A stretch of DNA of 64,000 nt from Hymenoscyphus infarciens (Eukaryota; Ascomycota; Leotiomycetes; Helotiales; Helotiaceae): contig LLCB01000098.1 of the NCBI GenBank assembly GCA_001414345.1, positions 62,001-126,000 on the forward strand. Reading direction: 5' to 3'. Shown here piece after piece: positions 21,473 to 32,484 of the stretch (positions are counted from its first letter, which is position 1; every line of letters begins with the position of its first letter). Made by a program: the position numbers and the translations under genes. The notes under the pieces were generated by a model that did not search any database, was not told the origin of the DNA, and worked only from the letters and a program-made list of their open reading frames with translations.

Positions 21473-22689
21473 AACTGAGTCTCACGTGTAAAAGATAATT
21501 AAACCATAGACTGGAAGTCTGTATTTTCAGCCTCAAGCTGCAGTCACGCTGTCATCAAACCACAGACGCGATAGAGGCATTAAGCTTATGCGCCTCGGCT
21601 GTTAAAGTGATTGATTAACCCTATTTTGGTCAAGCTTAGGTGAGCAAAGGGAGCAAAGATACGTCTCGACTTTGCTGCGGCTTTCACTTCATTCCAACAG
21701 CTCCGTTGTTTGCTATTAATTATCGCTTTCTAGTTGTGTTCCAGATACCCACAATGCAGACAGACTATCGAAATGATTTCCCGGTCTTGAGTAACAAAGC
21801 CAATAGTCACAATCTTTACTTGGTATATCCTAGTTATTGTTTACAGCAAAGAAGGTGCTTATATTATGCCAAGCTTCAGCCGTTCTAATGCACCATCAGA
21901 TGCCGTACAGATGCCACTAGTAAGTCTTACCTACCTAGGTACCTAAGGTAGAAGAGTTTGTCAAGCATATGAAGTCCAAACTTCTAAGATCCATTACCAT
22001 TCGCACTTTTCTCAGTTTTCTTTTCAACCCGCCATCCTATCAAACACTTCCCCAGATCGCGATATGCTCGCCCCACTTATCAACAAACTCCTTCACTTCT
22101 CAACAGAAATAGAGAAGACCACCCTTCTAACCCGCAAAAACCCCAATTTTCTTCATACTGGCGTATGGATCCGTCATATCCAGCGTTTTCATATCAACGG
22201 TAGACACTGTAATCGTCTCTCTTACTCGGCTTGTTACGAATAATAAGTGATTACATCTGATACAACTACTTAGACCAGTATACCAAGCACTCTTATATAC
22301 TATTAAGCATTTACGAGAGATTATTTAAAGCACTACTAAACTTCTTAAGAGAGAGAATACTTGCAATTGTCTCAGGCCTCTTAGTATATTAAGCACCGGT
22401 GAGAAAAGCTTATCCAACTTATTTCATTTACTTCAACTAGCGCACAGGCTTATGCAACAAAAACCACGTATCGTACAGTATAACAACCATTTTTTTTTGG
22501 GGGGGGGGGGTTATACGCCTCCACTTCCTGACCAGCAATACTAGCAGTATCAGAACCAGCAAATAGCAACAAAGGCACCTCCACAGAAAGTCCATTATAT
22601 TCCCAAGCGAATCAGTAAATCCCCACAAGCGGGCTCTAAGATATCATAATCAGCGCAAACTTTAACATATCCCCCACTCACTCTCAGGT
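21473..22689. other. Transition from gene space to AT-rich RIP-like DNA
   Basis: The first part has ordinary composition; from about 22200 TA-rich, stop-dense sequence begins. A palindromic CTACCTAGGTACCTAAGG motif lies at 21931-21949, and a T9/G12 homopolymer junction at about 22490-22510. No gene is supported. Confidence 0.5.
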
Positions 22690-24620
22690 TTCTCACTTCT
22701 CACCCCGGCTAGATAGAATAACATTACCTCTTTCTCCGTTCTAAGAGGCAGCTAAAACGTTCAAAACATGCTCTCTCGCGTAGTCCCTTCTCGTCTCTAG
22801 ACTCTTATAAGCATAAAAACGCTTTCCTAGACCCATCTCTCTTATATCTTCGTCTAAAAACTGAGTATACAGACCAGGTTCCTAAGTAGTAGAGTAAGTC
22901 GATATAATGTCAACTAGGTCGGGTATCTCCTCGTCGGAAACTATGTTAGATTTTCTCAGGTTAGCTTTCTCTATTAACTCGTTATCTTTTTCCGTAGAAG
23001 AATCGAGTACTTCGTCTAATAAGTAAGTAAGTATATATATATAAAAGTAAATAGATTTATAGTATAGATACCCGACTTATACTAGCATTGCTAGCCTACT
23101 ATACCTTTAGTAATATAGAGGACTGTCTATTATCTTCTGCTATAATAATATAGCTATACTTTCTTATAAAGGCGCTTAAGAGTTTACGAGAGAAATACTT
23201 CTATTATATAGTATCCTAGGTTATTATAAGGGTTTTATTATCCGCTAGAAGCTATGTCTTCGAAAATAACGTAACTTACTTCTCTTAGTACTCTAGGTTC
23301 TCTTAGTATTCCTACTCCTTATCGCTAGAAAGGGGCGTCATAGTTTTATATTTACTCTTCTTCGTTATTAACCGTCGATGTCGACTCGTATATATATTAT
23401 AGATTCTCTATAGAAAGAACTCTTAGTATATAGCTAACTAGAGCTTACTCTCGCTATAAGCTTTAAGAAGAGTTTTATCCTCTATATTAGTCTACTTAGT
23501 TAACGAGACAGTGTTCTCTTCCTTACTCGAACTTAGCTCTTCTTCTTAGAAGGCCTGAAGTAATTCTTCTAGATTAAAAGCTTCTTATATAGATACCCGG
23601 CTCATATCAGAAGTACTAGATTATATATAAAATATCTTCTCTTCTACGTATTAAGGAGTTACTTAACTTTACTCCCCGCGAAGACTTTACTTTCTCTGCC
23701 TCTCAAAGCAGTAGAGTACCGTAATAACAAGGAACCCTTAGACCTAGTAGGGAAGAAAGTCTACCTAGTATATATATGACCATGTCATTCCCTCTCTTCT
23801 AGCTCGAACTATCGTTACATCCTCATCAGCGCTATATATATCAAACAACTTCTTCGACTTCTGTTCTCGCCAGGTTCTAGCTCAAACAACTGTTTCTTCA
23901 TCGTCGAAGCAATAACTAGCCCCCTTTAGTCTCTCAACAATTTATTTCCCGGTTCCTTTTCTTACCTCCAGAAGGCGACGATGTTTTATATAAATAGCCA
24001 CCGTGGATTTACAAGGGAAGTGCTTTTCTCGTATATCATCCCAATTCACCCCATCGCTCCGGGCTTTCAAAAGCGTTTCCTCGTCGACGGCTCTCCAGCG
24101 TCTTACAGGATGTGCAGGATATGAGTAGAAATTCCCCTATTTCATCACCTTCAATTACTAATCCCTCGATTCGTAAATTCCGCGGTCGATATGTAGGGGA
24201 ATCGTCCTCAAATTCCTCTTCGTCCTCCAACTCCTCTTCAGACTCCTCGTTATGAAATCCAACTAGCTCTTTGGTTCTTACAGACAGCTCCGTAAGACAG
24301 CCATGCCGCAGTCGAATACAATCCGGTATTTTATTGCGAAAGTACTTCTACTGCATGGCTATCCAGCCCAACCCCTCCTCGTCACGGGCTTTCAAAACTT
24401 TCTCGTCATCGGTGGCCGTCCAATTTACCTTACGTAGATTCAAATTTCGAGGTCGGGTTATGTGTGAGTCGTCCTCCGATTCCTCTTCAGACTCGCCATT
24501 GAGAGGAGACTCGACTCGCTCTTTCGTACTTGGGAATCTGGAGCTTGCTGTGGGAATTTCTTCTTGTTCTATACGAGAAGTTAGTATTGCTCTACGAACA
24601 CCTATATTGCGACTAGCCAT
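22690..24620 (-). pseudogene. Decayed Myb/SANT-repeat protein gene
   Basis: The frame starts at ATG 24620 (MASRNIGVRR). Repeat 1 (about 24410-24290) reads NWTATDDEKVLKARDEEGLG and is cut by a single in-frame TAG at 24350-24348; beyond it the same frame continues (KYFRNKIPDCIRLRHGCL) to 24036. Repeat 2 (about 24100-23966) lies in a shifted frame: RRWRAVDEETLLKARSDGVN, then HFPCKSTVAIYIKHRRLLE before a GTAAGA donor. Repeat 3 (about 23862-23690) reads SADEDVTIVRARREGMTWSY, then several stops. Repeat 4 (near 23480-23350) keeps DKTLLKAYSESK and SRHRRL. Coding-like stretches continue to about 22700. Decay increases leftwards into the AT-rich block, and the first stop is a CAG-to-TAG type change, the CpA-to-TpA signature of RIP. 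Myb/SANT domains bind DNA or chromatin. The original function is unknown. Confidence 0.65.
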
Positions 24621-24723
24621 AAAGAAAAGAATAAATATGGTTCGAGAAGGTTTGGTGTAAGCAAAATAAGGGACATTTGCAACTATCCTAGACTAAGTGC
24701 AGTATGGCATAGCAGTGACCGGA

Positions 24724-26629
24724 TCACTTACCTCGTGTATTTTCGCTCTCAGCTCCTGAATCACCCTCCACATATTTCCGCTCCTTGCCCTTGGCAAATC
24801 TCCGCGTTCCGTTTAGCTTCTCATATTCTTCATTTTGTACTGCATGTTCTTCTACCCGGGTACTCCATGCGTCGTTTTCCCCTAAAAAATGCCGGAATCG
24901 TTCCATAAAACGTTGTAATGAGCCCTTTTCGTATGGATCGAGTGCACTGTTTTGAATGTCGTCCTGCTGGATATTCAAGAGAGCTGGTCCATCAATTGTC
25001 TCGTCGGGGTCGATGAGATGTGAGACGAGATAAAAGAGTTCGACGGCATTTGAATGAAGGATGGGAACGTTGATATCTTTCATAAATTCCATGGCCTCGT
25101 CAGAGGTCCAACTGCTTACTTTCACCGTGGTAAGAGCGGGATTTTCAGGTGGAACATAGGGGCCGAGGTTACGACTCGAAGGGTGTGGAGATGCACGTTC
25201 ATTATTGGAGGATATGGGATAGATAGGAACGGGTGTTGGACTGTTTGGTGCTGCAGATGAAACGTGGTTGGCCTGTCCGGAGGATGCTTCGGGAAGGACG
25301 TTCGGTGGATATGCCTATTATCCATTAGTATCATGGAAACTTGAATAGAATAGTAGGAGCTCGGAAGGTCAACAGGAATCAGAGAGTAGATCTCTCGAGT
25401 GCTCCGGGAATAATGGGCGCCATTGTCCGTGAAGACGAGAAGCAATATTGAGGGAAAAGTGCGAAGGGCAATGGACAAATGGTCTAACAATAGACTTACG
25501 TTACTTACATGACGAACGATAGCAGCAGAGACTCTAGGCCTCTCCTTTGGTTTGGCTGCATCATTTTGTGCCTCGAGCAATTGTCTGGAAGGTATTCGCG
25601 GTCGTTTTGCGACTGGTAATTCGGAACCATCGTCTGGTTGATCGGAGACAGCCTGGGAAACATTGTTTCTGTCGTCCGACTCCACTTCCCAGAATCTATT
25701 TTCCACTAATATTGATTGGAATGGCGGATTTGAATATTTCTCCGTCAATTCAAGCCAATATTTATTTCTCTTCTTAGTTAGTTCCTTTTGGGTTGCTCCC
25801 CCCCGTAACGTTGACGGCCATTCTCTTTTGGGATCGTCCAGCCCATATTTGAAGATGATATTTGTAATAGACGCGAGACAATTGACTGTCCATTCATAAA
25901 CAGCCGTATCGTCTGGGGTCTGTTGCTTGCGTATAACTTCCCAGTCTATCAATGGCCAATACTGAGTAAAGGTGCGGAATGCCTCTTCGTCTTGTCGTGC
26001 TTGTTGTTTAAAAAAGTCTTTGCGTGCTCTTCGGGCCTCTTCCTTGTTGTCCTCGATTTCGCCGACTTGGGGGAGTTTGCGGACCGGATAGCCTTGTTGT
26101 TCTTGCCAGCGGGGAACGATTTTGCCTTGGACAACTTTTGTTAAAATCCCACAATTGAAAAGAGCTTGATGCTCTCTGAGCTTTTTGGCCCATTCATCTC
26201 GAGTAAAGACCTCATAAACATACTCGTCGGCGGCGTATTTTGCAACATCCGCTGGTAGGAAGGCGTGGTTTGCGAAGTGAAGGATCCTGAGAATCGGCTT
26301 GACTCCTTGCCAGAACAAGTCGCGTGCGGCATCCTTTCCCATGTTGACAGGATCCCAGACCTGCCACGCGCGTTGACCGAAGTGCCATATCAAGATGCCG
26401 GAGGAGGACTTCTTGAACAGTTCGAAGTCCCCCAGGGGTTTCCTCTGAGGCGACACACTTGATGGGGCGTTGGTCGATGCTATTTTGATAGTTAAGCCAC
26501 GGTGGGATGGAATTGCGACAAGAGCAGTTAACTACCTTGGTGTTCATTGTTTGCTAAGACCTCTCCTTCATCTCGTTTGCGTTTTGCTCCCTCTTGAGGT
26601 GGCGCGTCTTCTTGATATCCTGACTCCAT
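24724..26629 (-). CDS. Unrecognised 551-residue protein
   Basis: Three exons join in frame: 26629-26536, 26479-25509 and 25314-24724. The start is MESGYQEDAPPQEGAKRKRD, with a basic KRKRD stretch. The central part is charged and helical (KKLREHQALFNCGILTKVVQ; FWQGVKPILRILHFANHAFL), then a Pro/Ser-rich linker, then a helical C-terminal segment (FMKDINVPILHSNAVELFYL). No catalytic motif or known domain was recognised. The frame stops at 24724, but a good GTAAGT donor occurs at 24732, just before the stop, and splicing it would lead in frame into the Myb-repeat sequence starting at 24620. The gene could therefore have been the 5' part of a larger Myb-containing gene. Introns have clear branch points (CTTAAC; TACTAAT). 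Coding is likely; function is unknown and possibly nuclear. Confidence 0.65.
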
Positions 26630-27349
26630 GTTGGAGTTGCGACCAACTGAAGCAGAAAGGATGAAGTGCGAGTGCCGACCTCGAAAGTTTTTGTTTGTCG
26701 TCGGTCACTCACTCTTTCCTCGTTTGGACCGCCTTGCCACTTTAATCATACCGCCTGATCCAACTAGCAATACCCCTGCCGCTTTAAGATGCATGCTCCT
26801 TCCCGTCAACTTGAAAGTCTGTTCTCCTAGCTACCTTAGGTAAGGTACCTAGCTTGGATCTCGAGGCCTGAGGTGGGTTGGATCAAGTCAGGGAAGGAAC
26901 GACCTCCACTTCAACCCCAAGGGTGAAATCCCCTTCCTGTCTCGCAAGGAAGGAGCGACCATCCACCAAAACCCCAAGGGTGAAATCAGAATACAAGGGA
27001 AGGAGCATCTTCAAACACGCCGACGGCAGATCACAAAAAGCAAAGCCAAAGTCAAGGGAGAGACCACAAAATGCCATTCCCACCGCCATGATCAAATCTA
27101 CTTCTTCTACTCCACCAACGAACCACCAACCCCCAAAAATAGCCAAGGACGCCGCCCATTCAACTCCCCAAAGATCCATCATCTCCCGCCATACCCATCG
27201 CCCGTATCAAAGAAAAGGTTGGTAGTCAAGGAAAACAGACGGGACCATCATAAAATACAAGCCTCAACAACAAAGAAAGATCCATTCCTTCCAGAGCCCC
27301 TTTTTACGGTTTGTTGATTTGTCTAAAAGGAAACAATGCGCTCGCCAAA
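26630..27349. other. Spacer with local tandem duplication
   Basis: This lies between the 551-residue gene and the Gyp2-like gene. It contains a palindromic TACCTTAGGTAAGGTACC motif near 26832-26849 and imperfect tandem units (about 26891-26947, 26948-26996 and a partial third) sharing ACCCCAAGGGTGAAATC. A plus-strand 115-residue frame across the units is basic and Thr/Pro-rich and looks like a by-product of the repeat. Confidence 0.5.
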
Positions 27350-30300
27350 TCACCGCTCAAACTCCACAACCTGATCCTGCGTCGAAGCCCCACTAACACT
27401 CCTCCCCCGACGACCAGCGTCCTCCGCTGGTGCAAGAGATCCCGATTTCGCCACCTTGGTAACCCCCTCCGAGCCTCTAATACTCATGGCCTCCGCATCC
27501 GCGCCCTCCAACAAATCTCTATCCTCAGATCTTACACTTCTCCTCTCGGCATCGGCATCGGAAACACGAGGACCAATGTAGACTTCTTCCTCTTCCTCTT
27601 CTTCTTCCGGTCTGTTGACGCTGTTTTTCTCCATTTCCTTTTGTGCCTCGTCCATTCGTCGTTTGACCTCGGCTGCGACACGCATGCCATCTGTGACGAT
27701 GTTGTCGAGGACACCACGGAGACCTTTGCTTGGGGGTACAACTCCTGCTGTGCTTCCGCCAACGCCGACTGGTGCAACGGAGGCGGCAACACGACCAAAT
27801 CCGATATTTGAAAAGGTTGTGAGTGATGATGTTTGGGCAGCTGGACCGGAAGAAGCCATTTTATCCGAAAGGCGGAAAGAAGCTGGAAATGAGGATTCGA
27901 AGAATTGTTCCAAGATTTCGTCTGCTAACACGACCATTCTAAATGTTGGCAAAGTGATGTGAAGTGGTTTCGATGGATCCAGAGCTGCATTCGCGGCTTC
28001 AGCCTGAGCGACGGAAGCACTTCGCCCAGCTGGCCTGTTAACTGCCTTTTGCGGCGAAGGTGGTCCGCTCCCAAGACCAGTAGGTTTCTTCCCTCGTTTG
28101 GGGGATTTAGGGGATGACGGCCCAAGATCAAGCAAGTCTTCTTCTTCATCGCTATCTTCGCCGATTCCAAAAGCGTTATCATCAACATCTCCGATGGTGG
28201 TCGGTTTTTCTTCTTCTTCGTGGTTTTGTGGGTGATCGGGGTCTGCATACTCAAAGCAGCGTCTGATGAAAGCACTTACACTGCTTAGGAATCGTTCGTT
28301 GGTATTTCCTTGGAGTTCGTCTGCTTGACCACCGTTCCCTGCCTCGTATTCGCTCATACCAACCATGGAGCTTGAGGGTGTCAATGATCCTTCTAAACCT
28401 CGACGAGACAAAAAGAGGAGTGCTTCTGATATCCGCAGAATCCCTTCCCTATCAACCTTGCCATCTCCGTCGTCATCGTAAAGTTCAAAGAAGTAGGTGA
28501 TACTGCCCATGATATCGCCCTTTCCTTTGATTTGTGCAAGTCCCGTGACAACGTTCTGGAGCGTAAGTGCCGAATTGCAGTCAACGTCCCAGCGACGGAA
28601 AAGTCGTTGCATGAATTCGTGATCGGCTGGCTCTGGATTTCCGTAGCCCCATGGGGATAACGAAGCATCTCTTCGTTTTACACTGTTACCGAAGTACGAG
28701 TGCTTAGGGGTCTCTGAACCATTGTCCTTCTCAGACGGCGATGGCGAATCTGTAATTGCCCATCTTGCCATTCCGGAAAGAAATTCCCTGAAACCATCAT
28801 AATCCATCAATGTAGGACTAGGCCCCAAGCCAACTCGCCCCTTTTCAATGATCTGATTCTCAGATAGTCCTTGAACATTTTCGGTGGCTCTGGCTCTACT
28901 TGCCTTGGCCTTTCGTTCGGTCTCTTCGAGGATCATCTGGCTTCGCATTTGGCGCTCGTACAATACGCCGAAAAATCGATCGTACAAGGCTCCAAGCTCA
29001 TCAACACTCAAGCGCTTACTGTCTGGCCCAAGATTTCGTATCGAGGTTCGCTTTGCAAAACTTTCTATGCTGTTCAAAACGCTGTCTTTGTGCTTATTTC
29101 GTTGCTCCGTGATGCTGCTCTGGGTGATGCCTGAGAACTCCTTGAATGCGACCACCATTAATTCTTGGAATCGAGTCACTGCTCGTAATTTGGCATTTTC
29201 TGATTTAGGATGTGCGGATTCGTCGAGTTTAGAAAAATACGCTTTCAAGACCGAAATGAAAGCCCCGTCGTCAGCAGCATCTAACAGTTCCTCCCCATTG
29301 ATTCGCAAAATGGCCAAACCAACTTGGAATAAGACCTTGGGACCTTCTAAAAAGAAAACATCTAGTACGCGAAATGCGAAGACCAGTGGCATGGAGTTAA
29401 TATACAGTGATAGGAACCAGGGCAAAGAGACGACGGAAAGTTGAACATCATGCTTAATCAAGTGGTCCCAAAGAATTGGCATTGTCTTCTCGACAAGGGA
29501 TTCAAAGACTCGCTGATCGAGCAACGTGCCGTACATGGTGGTTGAATAATATCCGGGAAGTAATCTGTCGCAAAGTGTAGATAGCAAGAAAAATGCCTGG
29601 GATTCAGACATGTATATGAGCAACGCGGCAACCACAATATTCATGGCTTGACAGTAACCGACTTCCTCATTGGTCCAGCTGTATGCCGTGAGGACTCTTC
29701 GTAGTCGGCCAATACCTTCCTCGCTTTGGAAACCAGGATATTCAGGAAGACTTCGGTTGAGATCTTTCTCGATTTCATCAATTGCGAGCGAGTCACGGCC
29801 CTCGTACTTTTTCAAAGTCTCCACAAAGAGGAGTGGGTTCTCTAAACGCAGGAATAATGATCCCGAAGTTTGTTCCCATATTTCTCCTCGCAGTCGATTT
29901 GGGAGGCCAACTCGAATAAGCTTGTGGAAGGTGGGCTGTCGAATCAAAGTCACATTGCGCCCATAATCTCGCAGGTATTCTCCCCAGAGTCTCATCTTGC
30001 TTCTATCCCGCAGCTTCTTTGCGTCCCCGGGATACCGAAACATCATACCAAGTCCTGCATCTGGAGGAGTGGCTTCCTTTCTGTCGCCCTGAAGCAGGTA
30101 TTCCGAATAGCATTCCGAAACAACTCTTTTCAGCTTGGCGACCTCGCCCACCCCCGATTTGAGACCCCGCTTTAGCCCATCGCAGAACCGCTCGCAAGCC
30201 TGCCGTGTGCCCGCAAGCTGTATTGTAATCTTTTGTACTAGCACCGGTGATTTCGAAGCTTCATTCGAGGAGTTGCTATTCAGGCCGTTCCATGTGGTGA

Positions 30301-30813
30301 TTGCTAGAGCAAACTGCAAGACATTGGTTAGCATCAGGCAATGCTACAGGGGCTGACCGCGCAGCATACTTGGTAGCTCTGGCTATGTAGCCTCTCAACA
30401 CGCCGTATAGCACACAAAGGCAAGGTGAAGCCATTCCCTCCCGGCCCTGCTCCATGTGTCTGTCCTGTAAATCCAGAAGATGTGCTTGTGCTTGCCGTCT
30501 GTAGGAAGCTCGTGGGTTGGGTTGAGAAGCAGAGGTACGACTCGCTCAGGTGTAGCTTTCCTGCATAATGATATCCGCGATCCCGATCCTTCTCCTTCTC
30601 TCCTTGTGTTGCGTTTGGTGAGTATGCTACCGGCGGCGAGATGGTAAGCTCTGCGGTGATCTCTTGCAGAGGAGTTTGGGAGTCTGGCAGTCTGAACTGG
30701 TGGCGGAAGAGGGTGGATTTGGCAGGATTTCGGTCGGATGCGGATATATTAAGAGCTTGGGTTGGATCAATGAACGATTGAGCCTTTTGCACAAGGCTGG
30801 AGAGGTTGAACAT
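27350..30813 (-). CDS. GYP2-like: GRAM-TBC-EF-hand Rab GTPase-activating protein (Gyp2/TBC1D8-9 type)
   Basis: Two exons (30813-30370 and 30313-27350) give 1135 residues; the single intron sits inside the GRAM region (SQSYQ joined to FALAITTW). The N-terminus has a GRAM domain (YAGKLHLSESYLCF, then LPLCAIRRVERL). The TBC domain spans roughly residues 280-500: VGLPNRLRGEIWEQ, the arginine-finger motif IEKDLNRSLPEYPGF, the glutamine-finger motif VGYCQAMNIV and SLPWFLSLYI. A canonical EF-hand loop (DDDGDGKVDREG) follows, then acidic, Pro/Ser-rich low-complexity sequence. This order matches yeast Gyp2/Mdr1 and animal TBC1D8/9. The protein would stimulate GTP hydrolysis on Rab GTPases in endosome/Golgi traffic, possibly with calcium input. 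Both catalytic fingers are intact, so it is expected to be active. It is a conserved housekeeping gene beside the transposon block. Confidence 0.95.
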
Positions 30814-31649
30814 TGTTCATGATTCTGCTGCGAAAGCAGTAGGAGTGTCGTAATGGTTCGTACCGTCCGTCGTCAAGGGAGTTCTAGGTTTCGTTCTCCC
30901 AATGTCTCAATGCGACGGGGATGTCAGCCCGCGAGGTTGTCGCGCTAGACCGACCAATCACACAACGCCCATATTTGGGACCCCTTCCCTAAGTGACATT
31001 GAATGGGATTTCGAAACCTTGGGACTAAAGACAGATGTGTTTCAAGTTGCTAGTTCGTAAAGGTTGCTTTTTAATTAAGTTTTCTTCTTCGGCCATTAGG
31101 CCTTACTGAGAAGTACTCAGCTCATCATACACCTTGAAATATATCCCAGCATCCAAGCACTATCTGCATTCTGGAAGCTCAAGTTGTCTTCAATTAGCGT
31201 TGATTTTCAAAAGGCTTCAATGAAAGGCTAAAAATGGACTCGAGATGGCTTTCGCTTATTTCTGGACGATAAACAAGTTTGCTCTCGTTGTAACTTAATT
31301 TGTTCCCAAACACCTCGTTTGAGATTTCCGGCATAATCAAAGTTGTTCTTCGAGACTTCTAGGACAAAAGCTTAAATGCAAGAACGAATGGTTTGCTACT
31401 ACTAAGTTCAAAAAAGTATCTCACGGGCTTCACGGGGGCTTCACCAGGGGTTGCAGGAATTCGTGACTGTAGTCTGAGGTTCTGCAATTCTCCTAACTCT
31501 TCCAGAATAATAAAGATAACATAAATCTCCTTATTCTAGTCTCGTAGGATAATCGAATGAATTTTCATAGTCCTAGTCGAACAATTGGGAGAGCAGTGCG
31601 AAGGTACTCTGCCCGTGACTAGTTACGAATTCCTACCTCCATCCATATG
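30814..31649. other. Promoter side of the Gyp2-like gene, then transposon boundary
   Basis: Unique-looking sequence of ordinary composition. It holds the presumed Gyp2-like promoter and 5' leader. No gene is seen before the direct repeat that begins near 31650. Confidence 0.5.
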
Positions 31650-31987
31650 GTATGATATCAGGGCCACGTGACTGGCTGATAATCACAGAGTCGGGTCCGT
31701 TAATATACGCGCTATTAGTTAAAATAATATTAGTTAAAATAATACTATTCAGTGGTTATTTTAGGTGAAATTTTGCGTTATAAGTGCTCTAGCGTAACAG
31801 TTACCTTACGTATTACGTAGACTAATAGCTAGTAATATCTCTTTAGCTCTTTTTATACTCTATATAATTTAGTATAATATAGTTCTAATCTCATATTTCT
31901 AGCTCTAACGTAACTAAATAATTAAATTATTATTTCCTTCTTTAAACTCTACTAAAATTCATAATAATATAGAAATTTAATAATAAT

Positions 31988-32484
31988 TGTAATAGTATGC
32001 TATCCTGGATTATTATGTGACAGCTGGATTATTATATAACAGCACTATCCGGAATTGTCGGCATTCGCGAAACTGCCGATACCCCTAAGCAGTGCTAATA
32101 CCTCTAATACCTCTTTGGCCGAGATTACAGAATAACCGATACTTATACGAGTAAAGTGTCGAAGGTATTAATATCCGATATTTATATATAGAAGGGATTA
32201 AGGTCTAGATGTTATATATTTAGCTTTCTAAAGGATTAGAGGTTATATATTTAGCTTTTCAGCTCTTATTATTTAGTATTAGCTATATTAAGTAGGGCTT
32301 AGTTATTATTATTATTAGAACTTAGAAGCTTCTAACCTTCTTATATATAGACGTTTATATTAGATATAGTAGAAAGATAGTTATTATTTTCTTCTATATT
32401 AAAGCCTAGTATCTATATACGTTATTCTACTATATATACTCTTATATACCTCTACTATAGTTATATATATTTTATACTATTATA
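31988..32484 (+). repeat. 5' LTR (497 bp)
   Basis: It begins TGTAATAGTATGCTATCC and ends CTATTATA. It aligns end to end with 39583-40079, differing mostly by C/T and G/A changes, including TG at this left end against TA in the other copy. The five bases before it are ATAAT. Confidence 0.88.

Noticed and set aside
26878..27225. 115-residue plus-strand basic frame
   Set aside because: It lies over a local tandem repeat, is low-complexity, and has no start or family support.
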